Assembly: GCF_009859475.1 (NCBI RefSeq)
Contig: NZ_CP044549.1
Coordinates: forward strand, 3,162,001 to 3,226,000
Direction: 5' to 3'
Source of the DNA: Hydrogenophaga sp. BPS33
GTDB taxonomy: Bacteria; Pseudomonadota; Gammaproteobacteria; Burkholderiales; Burkholderiaceae_C
Length of the DNA stretch: 64,000 nt
Shown here piece by piece: positions 55,379 through 64,000 of the stretch. The notes under the pieces were generated by a model. That model was given only the letters and a program-made list of their open reading frames with translations. It did no database searches and had not been told where the DNA came from. Both the position numbers and the translations under genes were made by a program. Every line of letters starts with the position of its first letter. Within the stretch, counting starts at the first letter, position 1.

Positions 55379-56206
55379 ATGGAACTCGAAGCCCTCTTGA
55401 ACTACCCGCGGGCTTTGCCCGCCATGTCGCGCACCGTCTCGGACCTGCTGGCCGAGATGAACAAGGAGGATCCGAGTCCCAAGCGGGTGGCCGGCCTGGT
55501 GGCGCAAGACCCGGCGCTCACCACCCGCGTGCTGCGCCTGTCCAATTCCGCGTTCTTTCGCGTCAGCCGCCAGATCGGCAGTGCCGACGAGGCGGTGGCC
55601 CTGCTGGGCATGACCCACGTGCGCTCGCTGGTCATGGCGGCCGCCCTGGGTTCGAGCTTCAAGAACGTGCCCGGCGTGGACCTGATGCAGTTCTGGCGCT
55701 ACAGCCTGCGCGTGGCCGACATTTCGCGCTCCCTGGCCGCGCTGCTGCGCCAGAACGAGGGCAACGCTTTCACAGCCGGCCTGGTGCACGCCATCGGTGA
55801 CCTGCTCATGCACATCGCCATGCCCGACCTCATCGGCCCGATCGACATGGGCACGCCCCCGCTGGACCTGCGCCGCGCCGATGTGGAGCGTGCGACGCTG
55901 GGCTACAGCTATGCCGACGTGGGGGCGGCCATGGCCGAAAAGTGGCAATTTCCGGCCGTCATCGTCTCGGCGCTCAAGAACCAGGCCTCGCCTTTCGAAG
56001 ACGATTCGTACGACCCGCTGGGCGGCGTGCTGCACCTGGCTTCCTGGCGCGCGCGCGCCGAAGAGATCCGGTTGGACGAAGGCGGCCTGGCCGCCACTTT
56101 TCCCGACATGGTGGGCCTCAGTCTCGGTCTGGATCTGGACAGCGTGCTGGGCAAGGACCCGACGGAATGGTCGTTCTCACAGGCACTCAGCGCGTTCATC
56201 GACTGA
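55379..56206 (+). CDS. HDOD domain protein 1
   Basis: 275 residues, a single HDOD domain: LPAMSRTVSDLLAEMNKEDP, VAGLVAQDPALTTRVLRLSN, SADEAVALLGMTHVRSLVMA, FWRYSLRVADISRSLAALL, GLVHAIGDLLMHIAM. HDOD proteins are non-catalytic relatives of HD phosphohydrolases involved in signalling and motility. It is paralogous to the next gene, which starts about 130 bp downstream. Confidence 0.9.
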   Translation: MELEALLNYPRALPAMSRTVSDLLAEMNKEDPSPKRVAGLVAQDPALTTRVLRLSNSAFFRVSRQIGSADEAVALLGMTHVRSLVMAAALGSSFKNVPGVDLMQFWRYSLRVADISRSLAALLRQNEGNAFTAGLVHAIGDLLMHIAMPDLIGPIDMGTPPLDLRRADVERATLGYSYADVGAAMAEKWQFPAVIVSALKNQASPFEDDSYDPLGGVLHLASWRARAEEIRLDEGGLAATFPDMVGLSLGLDLDSVLGKDPTEWSFSQALSAFID

Positions 56207-56337
56207 GAAGGTGCAAACGAATCCGCCAGGGCCGCTCTGCGGTCCAAAGGACATCAAAAAGTCTCAAGTGCGACACCCCAGCGCCGAAAACACAGGTACC
56301 TCCTGTGGATCGTCGTGCAACCCAAGGGCCTATCACC

Positions 56338-57168
56338 ATGCAACTCGAAAAGCTCCTCAAGCAACCGGATGCGCTTCCTTCCATCCCCAAAGTGGTGCGA
56401 AAGCTCATCGACACGTTCGACCATGAGGATGTGGATGCGATGTTGGTCGCGTCCCTGATCGAAGACGACCCTGTGCTCACGGCGCGGCTGCTCAAGACCG
56501 CCAATTCCGCCTTTTTCGGCTTGACCCGCTCGGTGTACACCGCGCGCGACGCCATCAACGTGCTGGGCCTTATCAAGGTGCGCGCCCTGGTGATCGCCGC
56601 GTCCTTCGGTGAAGGCTTCCACACGGTGGGCGGCGTCAACCTCAATCAGTTCTGGCGCTACAGCCTCAACAGTGCCAACCTCTCGCGCTACATCGCACTG
56701 CCCATCAAGATGGACGAGAACACCGCCTTCACCGCCGGCCTCATTCACGGCGTGGGCGAGCTGGTGATGCATGTGGGCATGCCCGAGGCCATGATCGACC
56801 TCGACCGCAGCGTGCCCATGCTCGACCTGAAACGCAGCAAGGCCGAACGCGGGTTGTTCGGCTACAGCTACGCCGAAGTGGGCGCGGCGCTGGCACGCGA
56901 GTGGAGCTTTCCCAAGCGCATGATCAACGCCATCCTTCACCAGACGGCGCCGTTCGACAACGAGGTGTACGAGCCCATGGCGGGCGTGATCCACATTGCG
57001 TCCTGGCGCGCCCGCGCCGAAGAACAGCAGATGCGCTCGGAAGTGCTTATCAACACCTACCCCGATCCGGTCGGGCTGGTGCTCGGCATCGACCCCGACA
57101 CCGTGGTCGCCGAGGACATCCCGTCCCTTTCGCGCCAAGCCGAGACGGAAGGCTCGTCCTCCCCTTAA
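56338..57168 (+). CDS. HDOD domain protein 2
   Basis: 276 residues, HDOD throughout: QPDALPSIPKVVRKLIDTFD, VASLIEDDPVLTARLLKTAN, ARDAINVLGLIKVRALVIAA, FWRYSLNSANLSRYIALPI, GLIHGVGELVMHVGMPEAMI, LFGYSYAEVGAALAREW. It shares length and gene order with HDOD protein 1, so it is a tandem duplicate that has diverged. The role is presumed signalling. Confidence 0.9.
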   Translation: MQLEKLLKQPDALPSIPKVVRKLIDTFDHEDVDAMLVASLIEDDPVLTARLLKTANSAFFGLTRSVYTARDAINVLGLIKVRALVIAASFGEGFHTVGGVNLNQFWRYSLNSANLSRYIALPIKMDENTAFTAGLIHGVGELVMHVGMPEAMIDLDRSVPMLDLKRSKAERGLFGYSYAEVGAALAREWSFPKRMINAILHQTAPFDNEVYEPMAGVIHIASWRARAEEQQMRSEVLINTYPDPVGLVLGIDPDTVVAEDIPSLSRQAETEGSSSP

Positions 57169-57205
57169 GAGTGCCCTCATCGGGTTGCGCGAAAATCGCA
57201 GCCCT

Positions 57206-58300
57206 ATGTCAGCGCTTCGTCTCTACGCCGGCCCTCGGGCCCGGCGCCATCTCGAACAACACGGCCTGCTTCCCCAACACGTCGGTGTGATTCCCGCAGC
57301 CGCTGGCGGGCCCAAGGGCCTCATCCTCGGCCCCCTTGACCGGTTTGTCTTCGGCCACTGGCTGCCCCAGACCACGCAACCGGTGCACCTTGTGGGCGCT
57401 TCCATCGGTGCCTGGCGCATGGCCACGGCCTGCCTGAACGAGCCCTTGGCCGCCCTGGAGCGGCTCGAACGCGATTACATCGCCCAGCACTACGAGCTGC
57501 CGCCTGGGCAGAAACGGCTCACCGCCAGCCAGGTGAGCCATCGGTTCAGCGACAACCTGCGCCTGTTCTATGGCGGGCGGGAAGAAGAGGTGCTGCAGCA
57601 TGCGCGCTACCGCCTGCACATCATCGCCTCGCGTGGACGCCTGCTGCTGCAGCGCGAGGGCGCCCTGCGCACGCCCCTGGGCTACCTGGGCGCCTACGCC
57701 GCCAATGCCGTGCGCCGCGAGGCCCTGGGTGCCTGGCTCGAACGCGTGGTGTTTTCGTCGGTGCCGCCCTTGAGCGGCGGTGTGAGCGCATTGCCCTTCG
57801 CCACGCAGGACTACCGCACCCGCCAGGTGCCGATGATGGCGGACAATTTTCTAGACGCGCTGCAAGCGAGCTGCTCGATCCCCTTCATGTTGCAGCCGGT
57901 GCTTGGCATCGCGGGCGCGCCCCCCGGCGCCTACTGGGACGGCGGCCTGACCGACTACCACCTGCACCTGCAGTACCGGCCCGCGGCCGACGCGCCGATC
58001 GTGCTCTACCCGCACTTCCAGAAAGCCGTGGTGCCGGGCTGGCTCGACAAAGCCTGGACCGGCCGGCACCGCAGCAGCCCGGCACTGGATGCGATGCTGG
58101 TCATCGCGCCCGATCCGGCTTGGGTGCGCGCGCTGCCCAACGGCAAACTGCCCGACCGCAACGATTTCGTGCGCTATGGACAGAACCTGGCCGCGCGCAT
58201 GCAGGTCTGGAACGGGGCCGTGAGCGCGGCGCAGCAACTGGCCGATGAATTCGCGCAGTGGGTGGAAAAGCCCGATCTGTCGCGGGTGGAGCCCTTGTAG
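57206..58300 (+). CDS. Patatin-like phospholipase
   Basis: 364 residues. The glycine-rich oxyanion segment is IPAAAGGPKGLILGPLDRFV, the nucleophile elbow is GASIGAW (GxSxG), and the dyad Asp is in GAYWDGGLTDYHLHLQ. It hydrolyses acyl esters of lipids. No signal peptide is evident, so it is cytosolic or membrane-peripheral. GAAAAT ends 10 nt before the ATG; no ribosome site is seen. Confidence 0.87.
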   Translation: MSALRLYAGPRARRHLEQHGLLPQHVGVIPAAAGGPKGLILGPLDRFVFGHWLPQTTQPVHLVGASIGAWRMATACLNEPLAALERLERDYIAQHYELPPGQKRLTASQVSHRFSDNLRLFYGGREEEVLQHARYRLHIIASRGRLLLQREGALRTPLGYLGAYAANAVRREALGAWLERVVFSSVPPLSGGVSALPFATQDYRTRQVPMMADNFLDALQASCSIPFMLQPVLGIAGAPPGAYWDGGLTDYHLHLQYRPAADAPIVLYPHFQKAVVPGWLDKAWTGRHRSSPALDAMLVIAPDPAWVRALPNGKLPDRNDFVRYGQNLAARMQVWNGAVSAAQQLADEFAQWVEKPDLSRVEPL

Positions 58301-58336
58301 GCTTCTGGCCAGGGGGGCACGGGGATAATCGAGCCC

Positions 58337-59275
58337 ATGCCTTCCTTCCTCACCGCCGCCCTGTACCAGTTTGTCGACCTGCCCGATTTCGCCGAGCGGC
58401 GCGATCCGCTGCAAGCCTGCTGCGAGGCGAACGGGGTCAAGGGCACCTTGCTGCTGGCGCGCGAGGGCATCAACGGCACCATTGCCGGCCCGGCCGCCGG
58501 TGTGCATGCGGTGCTGGCGCACCTGCGGGCCGACCCGCGGCTGGCGCAACTGCCGCACAAGGAATCCTGGAGCGAGCACCCGCCGTTCCACCGCATGAAG
58601 GTGCGGCTGAAGAAGGAAATCGTCACCCTGCGTGTGCCCGGGCTCGACCCGAACAAGACCGTGGGCCAGTACGTGAAACCGCAGGACTGGAATGCTTTGC
58701 TGGCCGATCCCGACGTGTTGCTGATCGACACGCGCAACGACTACGAAGTGGCCATCGGCACGTTCGAAGGCGCGGTCAATCCGGACATCAAGACCTTCAC
58801 CGAACTGCCGGCCTGGCTCGATGCCCAACCCGCGCTGCAGGGCAACGGCCGCAAGCCCAAGGTCGCGATGTTCTGCACCGGCGGCATCCGCTGCGAGAAG
58901 TCCACCGCCCTCATGAAGATGCGTGGCTTCGACGAGGTCTACCACCTCGAAGGCGGCATTCTCAAATACCTGGAAGAAGTGCCGCCCGAACAGAGCGCCT
59001 GGCGCGGGGAGTGCTTCGTGTTCGACGAGCGCGTGAGCGTGGGCCACGGCCTGGCCCAGGGCCCTCATGAGCTGTGCCGCTCCTGCCGTTGGCCGCTCGG
59101 CCCTGAGGACAAGGTCTCACCGCATTACGTCAGGGGCGTGAGCTGCGCCCATTGCCACGACCAACGCAGTCCGGAAGAAAAAGCCCGCCTGGCCGAGCGC
59201 CAGCGGCAGGTGGAGCTGGCCGAGGCCCGGGGCGAAGTGCATGTGGGCGCGCGCATGCCCGACACCACGGCCTGA
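58337..59275 (+). CDS. trhO: tRNA uridine(34) hydroxylase TrhO (rhodanese-like)
   Basis: 312 residues. N-terminal ferredoxin-like part ([18 protein letters not shown]), then a rhodanese domain with the active Cys in [21 protein letters not shown] zinc-like C-terminal part has CRSCRWPL and CAHC. It installs 5-hydroxyuridine at tRNA position 34. GATAAT ends 8 nt before the ATG with no Shine-Dalgarno, so the mRNA is probably leaderless. Confidence 0.94.
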   Translation: MPSFLTAALYQFVDLPDFAERRDPLQACCEANGVKGTLLLAREGINGTIAGPAAGVHAVLAHLRADPRLAQLPHKESWSEHPPFHRMKVRLKKEIVTLRVPGLDPNKTVGQYVKPQDWNALLADPDVLLIDTRNDYEVAIGTFEGAVNPDIKTFTELPAWLDAQPALQGNGRKPKVAMFCTGGIRCEKSTALMKMRGFDEVYHLEGGILKYLEEVPPEQSAWRGECFVFDERVSVGHGLAQGPHELCRSCRWPLGPEDKVSPHYVRGVSCAHCHDQRSPEEKARLAERQRQVELAEARGEVHVGARMPDTTA

Positions 59276-59281
59276 CGCGCT

Positions 59282-60418
59282 TCACATCGAGGCCCGCAGC
59301 ATCGCCTCGTAGTCGTCCGCGCTGGCCAAACGCGGATTGGTCTTGTGGCAGTGGTCGGCCAGCGCACCCTCGATCACACGGGGGAACAGATCGGGCGTCA
59401 CGCCCATGGCCGCCAGGCCCGAAGGCAAGCCCAGCCGCTGGTTCATCGCCTGGATCGCCTCGGGCACGTCGCTGCCACTGGAAAGGCCCATGGCGTGCGC
59501 CATGCGCTGCAGTCGCTGGTCCTTCTGCATCGACTCGGCTTGGGCATTGAAGCGGATCACCGCTGGCAGAAACACGGCGTTCAAGGTGCCGTGGTGCAGG
59601 CGCGGGTTCACGCCGCCCAGGCTGTGGCTGAGCGAATGCACGCAGCCCAGGCCCTTCTGGAACGCCATCGCGCCTTGCATCGACGCGCTCATCATGTTCA
59701 GGCGCGCCTCGCGGTCCTGGCCGTTCTTCGTGGCGCGTTCGATGTGCGCCCAGCCGCGCAGCAGGCCATCGAGCCCGATGCCATCGGCCGGTGGGTTGAA
59801 GGGGGGAGCCATGAAGGTTTCCATGCAGTGCGCGATGGCGTCCATGCCGGTGGCTGCGGTCAGCAACGGCGGCAGGCCCAGCGTAAGTTCCGGGTCGAGC
59901 AGCGCGGTTTTGGGCACCAGATGCCAGCTGTGAAAGCCGAGCTTGCGCCCGTCGTCCACGATCACGATCGCGCCCCGCGCCACCTCGCTGCCCGTGCCGG
60001 CCGTGGTGGGCACTGCGATCAGCGGCGGCACGCGCTCGGTGATTCTGGGCGAGCCGCCTTCGATGGTGGCGTAGGTCTTGAGCGGCCCTTCGTGTGAGGA
60101 CGCGATGGCCACGCCCTTGGCACAGTCGATGGCGCTGCCACCGCCGAGCGCGATCAGGCCATTGCAATCCGCCTGCCGGTACACCTCGACAGCCGCGCGC
60201 ACCGCGGCTTCCGTCGGGTTGGAGGGCGTCTGGTCGAACACGACCGGTGTCCAGCCGGGCAGGGCGGCCACCGCCTTGTCGAGCAGCCCCGCGGCCTTGA
60301 CGCCCGCGTCGGTGACGATGAGCGGGCGCGTGATGCCCACGCGTTCGCATTCGGCCTGCAATTGCGTCAACGCGCCGAAGTCGATCAGGATGTTGGTCAC
60401 GTACAGAATCTGGGCCAT
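59282..60418 (-). CDS. Iron-containing alcohol dehydrogenase
   Basis: 378 residues, group III Fe-ADH. NAD-binding GLIALGGGSAIDCAKGVAIA, IAVPTTAGTGSEVARGAIVI, metal ligands in LLTAATGMDAIAHCMETFM and LGCVHSLSHSLGGVNPRLHH. It interconverts an alcohol or hydroxy acid and the carbonyl with NAD(P)H. The start MAQILYVTN is favoured over an ATG seven codons upstream. Its promoter (TGGGCA-17-TATAGT) lies in the divergent gap. Confidence 0.91.
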   Translation of the reverse strand: MAQILYVTNILIDFGALTQLQAECERVGITRPLIVTDAGVKAAGLLDKAVAALPGWTPVVFDQTPSNPTEAAVRAAVEVYRQADCNGLIALGGGSAIDCAKGVAIASSHEGPLKTYATIEGGSPRITERVPPLIAVPTTAGTGSEVARGAIVIVDDGRKLGFHSWHLVPKTALLDPELTLGLPPLLTAATGMDAIAHCMETFMAPPFNPPADGIGLDGLLRGWAHIERATKNGQDREARLNMMSASMQGAMAFQKGLGCVHSLSHSLGGVNPRLHHGTLNAVFLPAVIRFNAQAESMQKDQRLQRMAHAMGLSSGSDVPEAIQAMNQRLGLPSGLAAMGVTPDLFPRVIEGALADHCHKTNPRLASADDYEAMLRASM

Positions 60419-60440
60419 GGGTGTGTCTCCGTTGAGCAAA

Positions 60441-60469
60441 ACTATACGGGTGCCTCACGGGTTTGCCCA
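60441..60469 (-). promoter_or_regulatory. Promoter of the Fe-alcohol dehydrogenase
   Basis: On the minus strand, TGGGCA (60469-60464), 17 bp, TATAGT (60446-60441). The predicted start is near 60434, about 16 nt before the ATG, with a GGAGAC ribosome site between them. Confidence 0.45.
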
Positions 60470-60510
60470 TGGTGCGCGGGTCACGCAAAAGACAGCCACA
60501 ATCGGTGCCC

Positions 60511-61494
60511 ATGTCCCACCGCGCCGCCCCCCGTTCCTTGCTCACCCCCGTCACACGCCGCCTGCTGGAGAACATCGAACGCGCTGGGCATCCGCCCCTG
60601 CAGACCCTGTCGCCCGACGAGGCGAAGTTGTCCTACGAGACCGCCGCGGGCATCCTCGAAGTGGCGCCGCAGCCCTTGGCCCGTGTGGACGATCTGGGTA
60701 TGCCAACCCGCGATGGGCAGACCTTGCACGCCCGCCTGTTCGCGCCCGCGTCCGAACAAGCCTTGCCCGTGCTGCTGTTCTTTCATGGCGGTGGTTTCAC
60801 CGTCGGCAGTGTCGCGACCCACGAACCGCTGTGCCGCCAACTCGCGCACCTGGCGCAGTGCGCGGTGGTCTCGGTGGACTACCGGCTCGCGCCCGCCGCG
60901 AAATTCCCCACCGCCGCGAACGACGCCTGGGACAGCCTTGCATGGCTGCGCGAGCAGGCCGGCGCGCTGGGGCTCGATGGCACGCGCATCGCGGTCGGAG
61001 GCGACAGCGCTGGCGGTACATTGGCCACGGTCACGGCCATCGGGGCGCGCGACATGGGCTGGCCGCTGGCCTTGCAATGCCTGTTCTACCCCGGCTGCGC
61101 CGGCCACCAGGACACCGCCTCGCACAAGACCTTCTCGCAGGGTTTCCTGCTCGACGAAGCGCTCATCACCTACTTTTTCGACCAATACGTGCGCAGTCCG
61201 GCCGACCGCGACGACTGGCGCTTTGCCCCTCTGGACGGCGTGGACGAGAGTGGCCATGTGCGCGACCTGGAAGGTCTGGCGCCCGCGTGGATCGGCCTGG
61301 CCGAATGCGACCCGCTGGTGGACGAAGGCGTGATGTACGCCGACCGCCTGCGCCATGCCGGTGTGCCGGTGGACCTGGAGATCTACGCCGGCGTCGTGCA
61401 CGGCTTTGTCAATTTCGGCCGTGCCATTCCCGAGGCGCGTACCGCCCATCAACATGCAGCCGCCGCGCTGCGCCAAGCCTTTGGAGTTGCCTGA
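60511..61494 (+). CDS. HSL-type alpha/beta hydrolase
   Basis: 327 residues of the hormone-sensitive-lipase esterase family. HGGG oxyanion motif in LLFFHGGGFTVGS, nucleophile in VGGDSAGGTLATVT, Asp in GLAECDPLVDEGVMYADRL, His in AGVVHGFVNFGRAIPEA. It hydrolyses short acyl esters. CACAAT ends 9 nt before the ATG, and there is no ribosome site. The next gene begins 1 nt after its stop. Confidence 0.92.
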   Translation: MSHRAAPRSLLTPVTRRLLENIERAGHPPLQTLSPDEAKLSYETAAGILEVAPQPLARVDDLGMPTRDGQTLHARLFAPASEQALPVLLFFHGGGFTVGSVATHEPLCRQLAHLAQCAVVSVDYRLAPAAKFPTAANDAWDSLAWLREQAGALGLDGTRIAVGGDSAGGTLATVTAIGARDMGWPLALQCLFYPGCAGHQDTASHKTFSQGFLLDEALITYFFDQYVRSPADRDDWRFAPLDGVDESGHVRDLEGLAPAWIGLAECDPLVDEGVMYADRLRHAGVPVDLEIYAGVVHGFVNFGRAIPEARTAHQHAAAALRQAFGVA

Positions 61495-61495
61495 G

Positions 61496-62362
61496 ATGCC
61501 TTCCCTGAGCCGTTCCGACTTCCGCTTCTTCCACCGCATGCGCGTGCGCTGGGCCGAGGTGGACATGCAGAAGATCGTGTTCAACGCGCACTACCTGATG
61601 TACTTCGACACGGCCATCAGCGACTACTGGCGCGCGCTGGCATTGCCGTACCACGAGAGCATGGAGCAGCTCGAAGGCGACCTCTACGTGGTCAAGGCCA
61701 CGGTGGAATTCCACGCCTCGGCGCGCATCGACGACCAGATCGACGTGGGCATGAAGCTCAGCCGCGTGGGCAATACCTCGCTGACGTTCACCGGCGCGAT
61801 CTTTCGGGGCAACGAGCACCTCATTACCGGCGAATTGATTTATGTGTTCGCCGACCCGGCCACGCAGACCTCGCGCCCGGTGCCCGTGGCACTGCGCGAC
61901 ACGCTCCAGGGCTACGAGGCCGGCGAGGCCATGACCCAGGTGCGTTTGGGCGGCTGGGAGAAGCTCGGTGCCGACGCGCAGCAGTTGCGCACAGCTGTGT
62001 TTGTGGAAGAGCAGCGCATTCCCAAGGAGCTGGAGTGGGACGAGGCCGATGCGGTGGCGGTGCACGCGGTGGCCTACAACCGCCTGGGCCGGCCGGTCGC
62101 CACCGGCCGTTTGCTGCCGCACGAACCCGGCGTGGCGCGCATCGGCCGCATGGCGGTGGAACGCTCGCTGCGTGGCGGGCGGCTGGGGCGCGACGTGCTG
62201 CATGCGCTCATGGACGCGGCGCGCCAGCGCGGGGACAGGGAAGTGGTGCTGCACGCGCAGAACACCGCCGAGGGGTTCTATGCGCGGCTGGGGTATGAGC
62301 GGCGAGGGGAGCCGTTCGAAGAGGCGGGGATTGCGCACCAGGAGATGGTGGCGAAGCTGTAG
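61496..62362 (+). CDS. Fusion: YbgC-type acyl-CoA thioesterase plus GNAT acetyltransferase
   Basis: 288 residues. Residues 8-140 are a 4HBT hotdog thioesterase (RMRVRWAEVDMQKIVFNAHY with the catalytic Asp, SARIDDQIDVGMKLSRVGNT). Residues about 150-288 are a GNAT domain (QQLRTAVFVEEQRIPKELEW, GRMAVERSLRGGRLGRDVLH with the acetyl-CoA loop, EGFYARLGYERRGEPFEEAG). The reading frame is continuous with no second start needed. It pairs CoA-thioester hydrolysis with acyl transfer. It is probably co-transcribed with the esterase upstream. Confidence 0.92.
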   Translation: MPSLSRSDFRFFHRMRVRWAEVDMQKIVFNAHYLMYFDTAISDYWRALALPYHESMEQLEGDLYVVKATVEFHASARIDDQIDVGMKLSRVGNTSLTFTGAIFRGNEHLITGELIYVFADPATQTSRPVPVALRDTLQGYEAGEAMTQVRLGGWEKLGADAQQLRTAVFVEEQRIPKELEWDEADAVAVHAVAYNRLGRPVATGRLLPHEPGVARIGRMAVERSLRGGRLGRDVLHALMDAARQRGDREVVLHAQNTAEGFYARLGYERRGEPFEEAGIAHQEMVAKL

Positions 62363-62394
62363 CCATCGGCGAACGGGCCAAGCCGTGCTTGAAA

Positions 62395-63237
62395 CTACCA
62401 GCGCAAGGTTTCGAGGCGGTGTTCAGCGTGGCCGATGCCGGGGGCGATGCGAGGGTCGTGCGTCCACTCGTTCATCTGCACGTTCCAATCGCAGGGGCCC
62501 GGAGTCGCTCTGACCACCAGGCTGCTGCGCGTGCCATAGGCGCGTCCCGGCATGCGCACGAACGGGCTGGACAATGCCCGCTCCATATCATCGGGCACGC
62601 CGGTGTGCGGCAGTTCGAGTGCGTTGGCCACGCCCGAATCCAACAGCGTGTTCGTGAGCAGTGTCATCCAGGCCTCGTCGGTGGCGTGCTCGCGCAAGCC
62701 GGCCAGCGATTCGTTCACCGCCTGCTTCAAGCGCAGGGTCTTGGGCCAGGGTGTGTCGAGACTGGCATTGGACAGGCCGTACACGCCCGCACCCAACGTC
62801 TTGCGGTGCAAGGTGGGCGCACGAGGCTCGTGCGGGGCCTCGGGGTCGCGGTTGCCCAGCCAGCTCCAGCGCTGTAGGTGGAAGTCGCCCACCACCAGGT
62901 TGAAACCGCCGTAGGCCTCGGGGTCGATCCCGTCGGCAAACCGGTCTTGGTCGCCATCGCTTTGCAGCCAGCGTGTGACGAGCTCTCCCCGGCTGCGCGA
63001 GCCCGGACCCGCAACCGACTGGCGCACATTGGTCAGCATGGCCACGCGGCCTTTCGGGCTCAAGGCGAGCCAGGTGCCGCCATCGCGCAAGTCGCGCCCG
63101 GCCACCACCTCCGTGCCGTCGTCCAGCGTCCAGCGATGCAGCGCCGCGGTAGGGCGGTCGTGGAACTCGTCGCGGTTGGCCGCGATGAGCAAGGGACAAC
63201 GCGGCTCGGCGTTCAGGGCAAAGGCGATGAGGCACAT
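62395..63237 (-). CDS. NRDE family (TANGO2-like) protein
   Basis: 280 residues. It starts MCLIAFALN with Cys2 as a potential N-terminal nucleophile, followed by the family signature LLIAANRDEFHDRPTA, then GTWLALSPKGRVAMLTNVR and GVYGLSNASLDTPWPK. The family is linked to lipid or haem handling in eukaryotes; bacterial function is unknown. It is 20 bp downstream of ygfZ on the same strand. Confidence 0.91.
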   Translation of the reverse strand: MCLIAFALNAEPRCPLLIAANRDEFHDRPTAALHRWTLDDGTEVVAGRDLRDGGTWLALSPKGRVAMLTNVRQSVAGPGSRSRGELVTRWLQSDGDQDRFADGIDPEAYGGFNLVVGDFHLQRWSWLGNRDPEAPHEPRAPTLHRKTLGAGVYGLSNASLDTPWPKTLRLKQAVNESLAGLREHATDEAWMTLLTNTLLDSGVANALELPHTGVPDDMERALSSPFVRMPGRAYGTRSSLVVRATPGPCDWNVQMNEWTHDPRIAPGIGHAEHRLETLRW

Positions 63238-63257
63238 GGCAGCACCGGCCGAGGTGG

Positions 63258-64000
63258 TCAGATGTCTTCGAGCAGGGAGTAGGGCAGGGGCAGCAACTGC
63301 AACGCCGCACCGCTGGCGCTGCCGGCGTGCAGGCTGCCGTCGGTGGTCGCGTTGGTCTGCATGGAGACGATGGCGTCGAACCCGCCGGCGGGGTGGGCCG
63401 CGGCCTGCACCACGGTGCCGCAGGGTTGTTCGGCGTCGCGGCTGTGAAAGACTTCCTCGCCCGCTGCCATAGGCGCATCGCCGTGCACCACATAGGCCCG
63501 ACGCTTGAGGGTGCCGCGGAACTGGCTGCGTGCCACCACTTCCTGTCCGGGGTAGCAGCCCTTCTTGAAGTTCACGCCACCCACCGATTCGTAGTTCAGC
63601 ATCTGCGGCACGAAGGCGTCGAACACCGGCTGGCTCAGCGTGGCCACGCCGCTGCGCACCTCAAGCCATTGCCACAGCGGCTCGGCCAGGGGTTCGCCCT
63701 GGGGTGCATCGTTCTGTGCCGGTGCCACCCAGAGGGCTCGCGCCAGGCCTTCTGCGGGGTACAGGCGCACCACACTGGCATCGCCATCGCGCCATTGGCT
63801 CCAGGGCGCATCGGGCAGCGCGGGTGGCACGGCCGAGCCGACCATGCCGTACAGCGCGTAGGCCTCGCTCGCATCGCTCAGCCGGACCTTGGCGCGCAGC
63901 ACGAACATGGTCAGGCGCTTGAGCGTCGGGGCCAGCAGGTCGCGGCCGCAGACGAGCAGGATCTCGGTTTCGCTGCGCTTGAAGCCGACGAAGCTGGCCT
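63258..64000 (-). CDS. ygfZ: YgfZ/GcvT-like folate-binding protein (N-terminus beyond window)
   Basis: The last about 247 codons are present and the frame stays open to base 64000, so the start lies outside. Key motif KKGCYPGQEVVARSQFRGTL (K-G-C-Y-x-G-Q-E) identifies YgfZ, a tetrahydrofolate-dependent protein that supports iron-sulfur enzymes such as MiaB. FVGFKRSETEILLVCGRDLL near the window edge fits its N-terminal half. An ATG at 63908 is internal. Confidence 0.92.
   Translation of the reverse strand, partial: ASFVGFKRSETEILLVCGRDLLAPTLKRLTMFVLRAKVRLSDASEAYALYGMVGSAVPPALPDAPWSQWRDGDASVVRLYPAEGLARALWVAPAQNDAPQGEPLAEPLWQWLEVRSGVATLSQPVFDAFVPQMLNYESVGGVNFKKGCYPGQEVVARSQFRGTLKRRAYVVHGDAPMAAGEEVFHSRDAEQPCGTVVQAAAHPAGGFDAIVSMQTNATTDGSLHAGSASGAALQLLPLPYSLLEDI

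Overview
The window is about 64 kb of GC-rich chromosome (roughly 67% G+C in typical genes) from a betaproteobacterium. The best fit is a Comamonadaceae-like member of the Burkholderiales. The reasons are the density of acyl-CoA catabolism genes, Bug-type (TctC) and Liv-type transport proteins, AidB-like and MaoC-free beta-oxidation sets, a YbgC-GNAT fusion, and interspersed palindromic repeats of the CCCCCTCGGGGGG / CCTCACCCCAACCCTCTCCC kinds. I recognise no rRNA, tRNA, CRISPR array, phage or insertion sequence. Genes are tightly packed, often with 4-bp start/stop overlaps.

Layout. 0-6.7 kb holds housekeeping and redox-repair genes on the minus strand (a bolA-like start, yciB, a TerB/DUF697 protein on plus, then msrB-cysK-LLM oxidoreductase, selO, and an AraC regulator). 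7.0-14.3 kb is an acyl-CoA ligase followed by a complete Liv-type ABC transporter (binding protein, two permeases, two ATPases). 14.6-16.9 kb is a response regulator / PAS histidine kinase pair. 16.8-24.6 kb is a compact catabolic island: a three-piece biotin-dependent acyl-CoA carboxylase, a family III CoA-transferase, an FAD/NAD(P)-binding protein, a Bug periplasmic binding protein and a divergent MarR regulator. Two nearly identical promoters carrying a shared palindromic operator tie it together. 24.6-26.4 kb is a second PAS histidine kinase paralogous to the first.

26.6-39 kb is a fatty-acid/acyl-CoA degradation locus: fadB and fadA under a promoter with a GAACGGTCGTTC palindrome, an acyl-CoA dehydrogenase carrying an in-frame translated palindromic repeat, an SDR, a PaaI thioesterase, an MDR reductase, an AidB-like dehydrogenase, a GST, a GNAT protein and another SDR. 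38.3-40.2 kb has ogt, an AraC regulator and an SRPBCC protein. 40.4-48.5 kb is membrane biology: a PQQ dehydrogenase, a DUF418 protein, a Kef-type antiporter and two overlapping MFS exporters.

48.5-51.6 kb is the clearest foreign-looking segment: two tandem, paralogous, coiled-coil-rich proteins of unknown family, with visibly lower G+C than their neighbours. 51.7-64 kb returns to core genes: a DUF72 protein, tex, two HDOD proteins, a patatin, trhO, an Fe-alcohol dehydrogenase, an HSL-type esterase, a thioesterase-GNAT fusion, an NRDE/TANGO2 protein and a partial ygfZ.

The observations I rate highest are the unknown tandem pair, the MarR twin-promoter regulon around the unassigned carboxylase pathway, the in-frame repeat inside the acyl-CoA dehydrogenase, a 22-bp-spaced direct repeat at the AraC gene start, and a set of genes whose -10 box sits directly upstream of the ATG, suggesting leaderless mRNAs.
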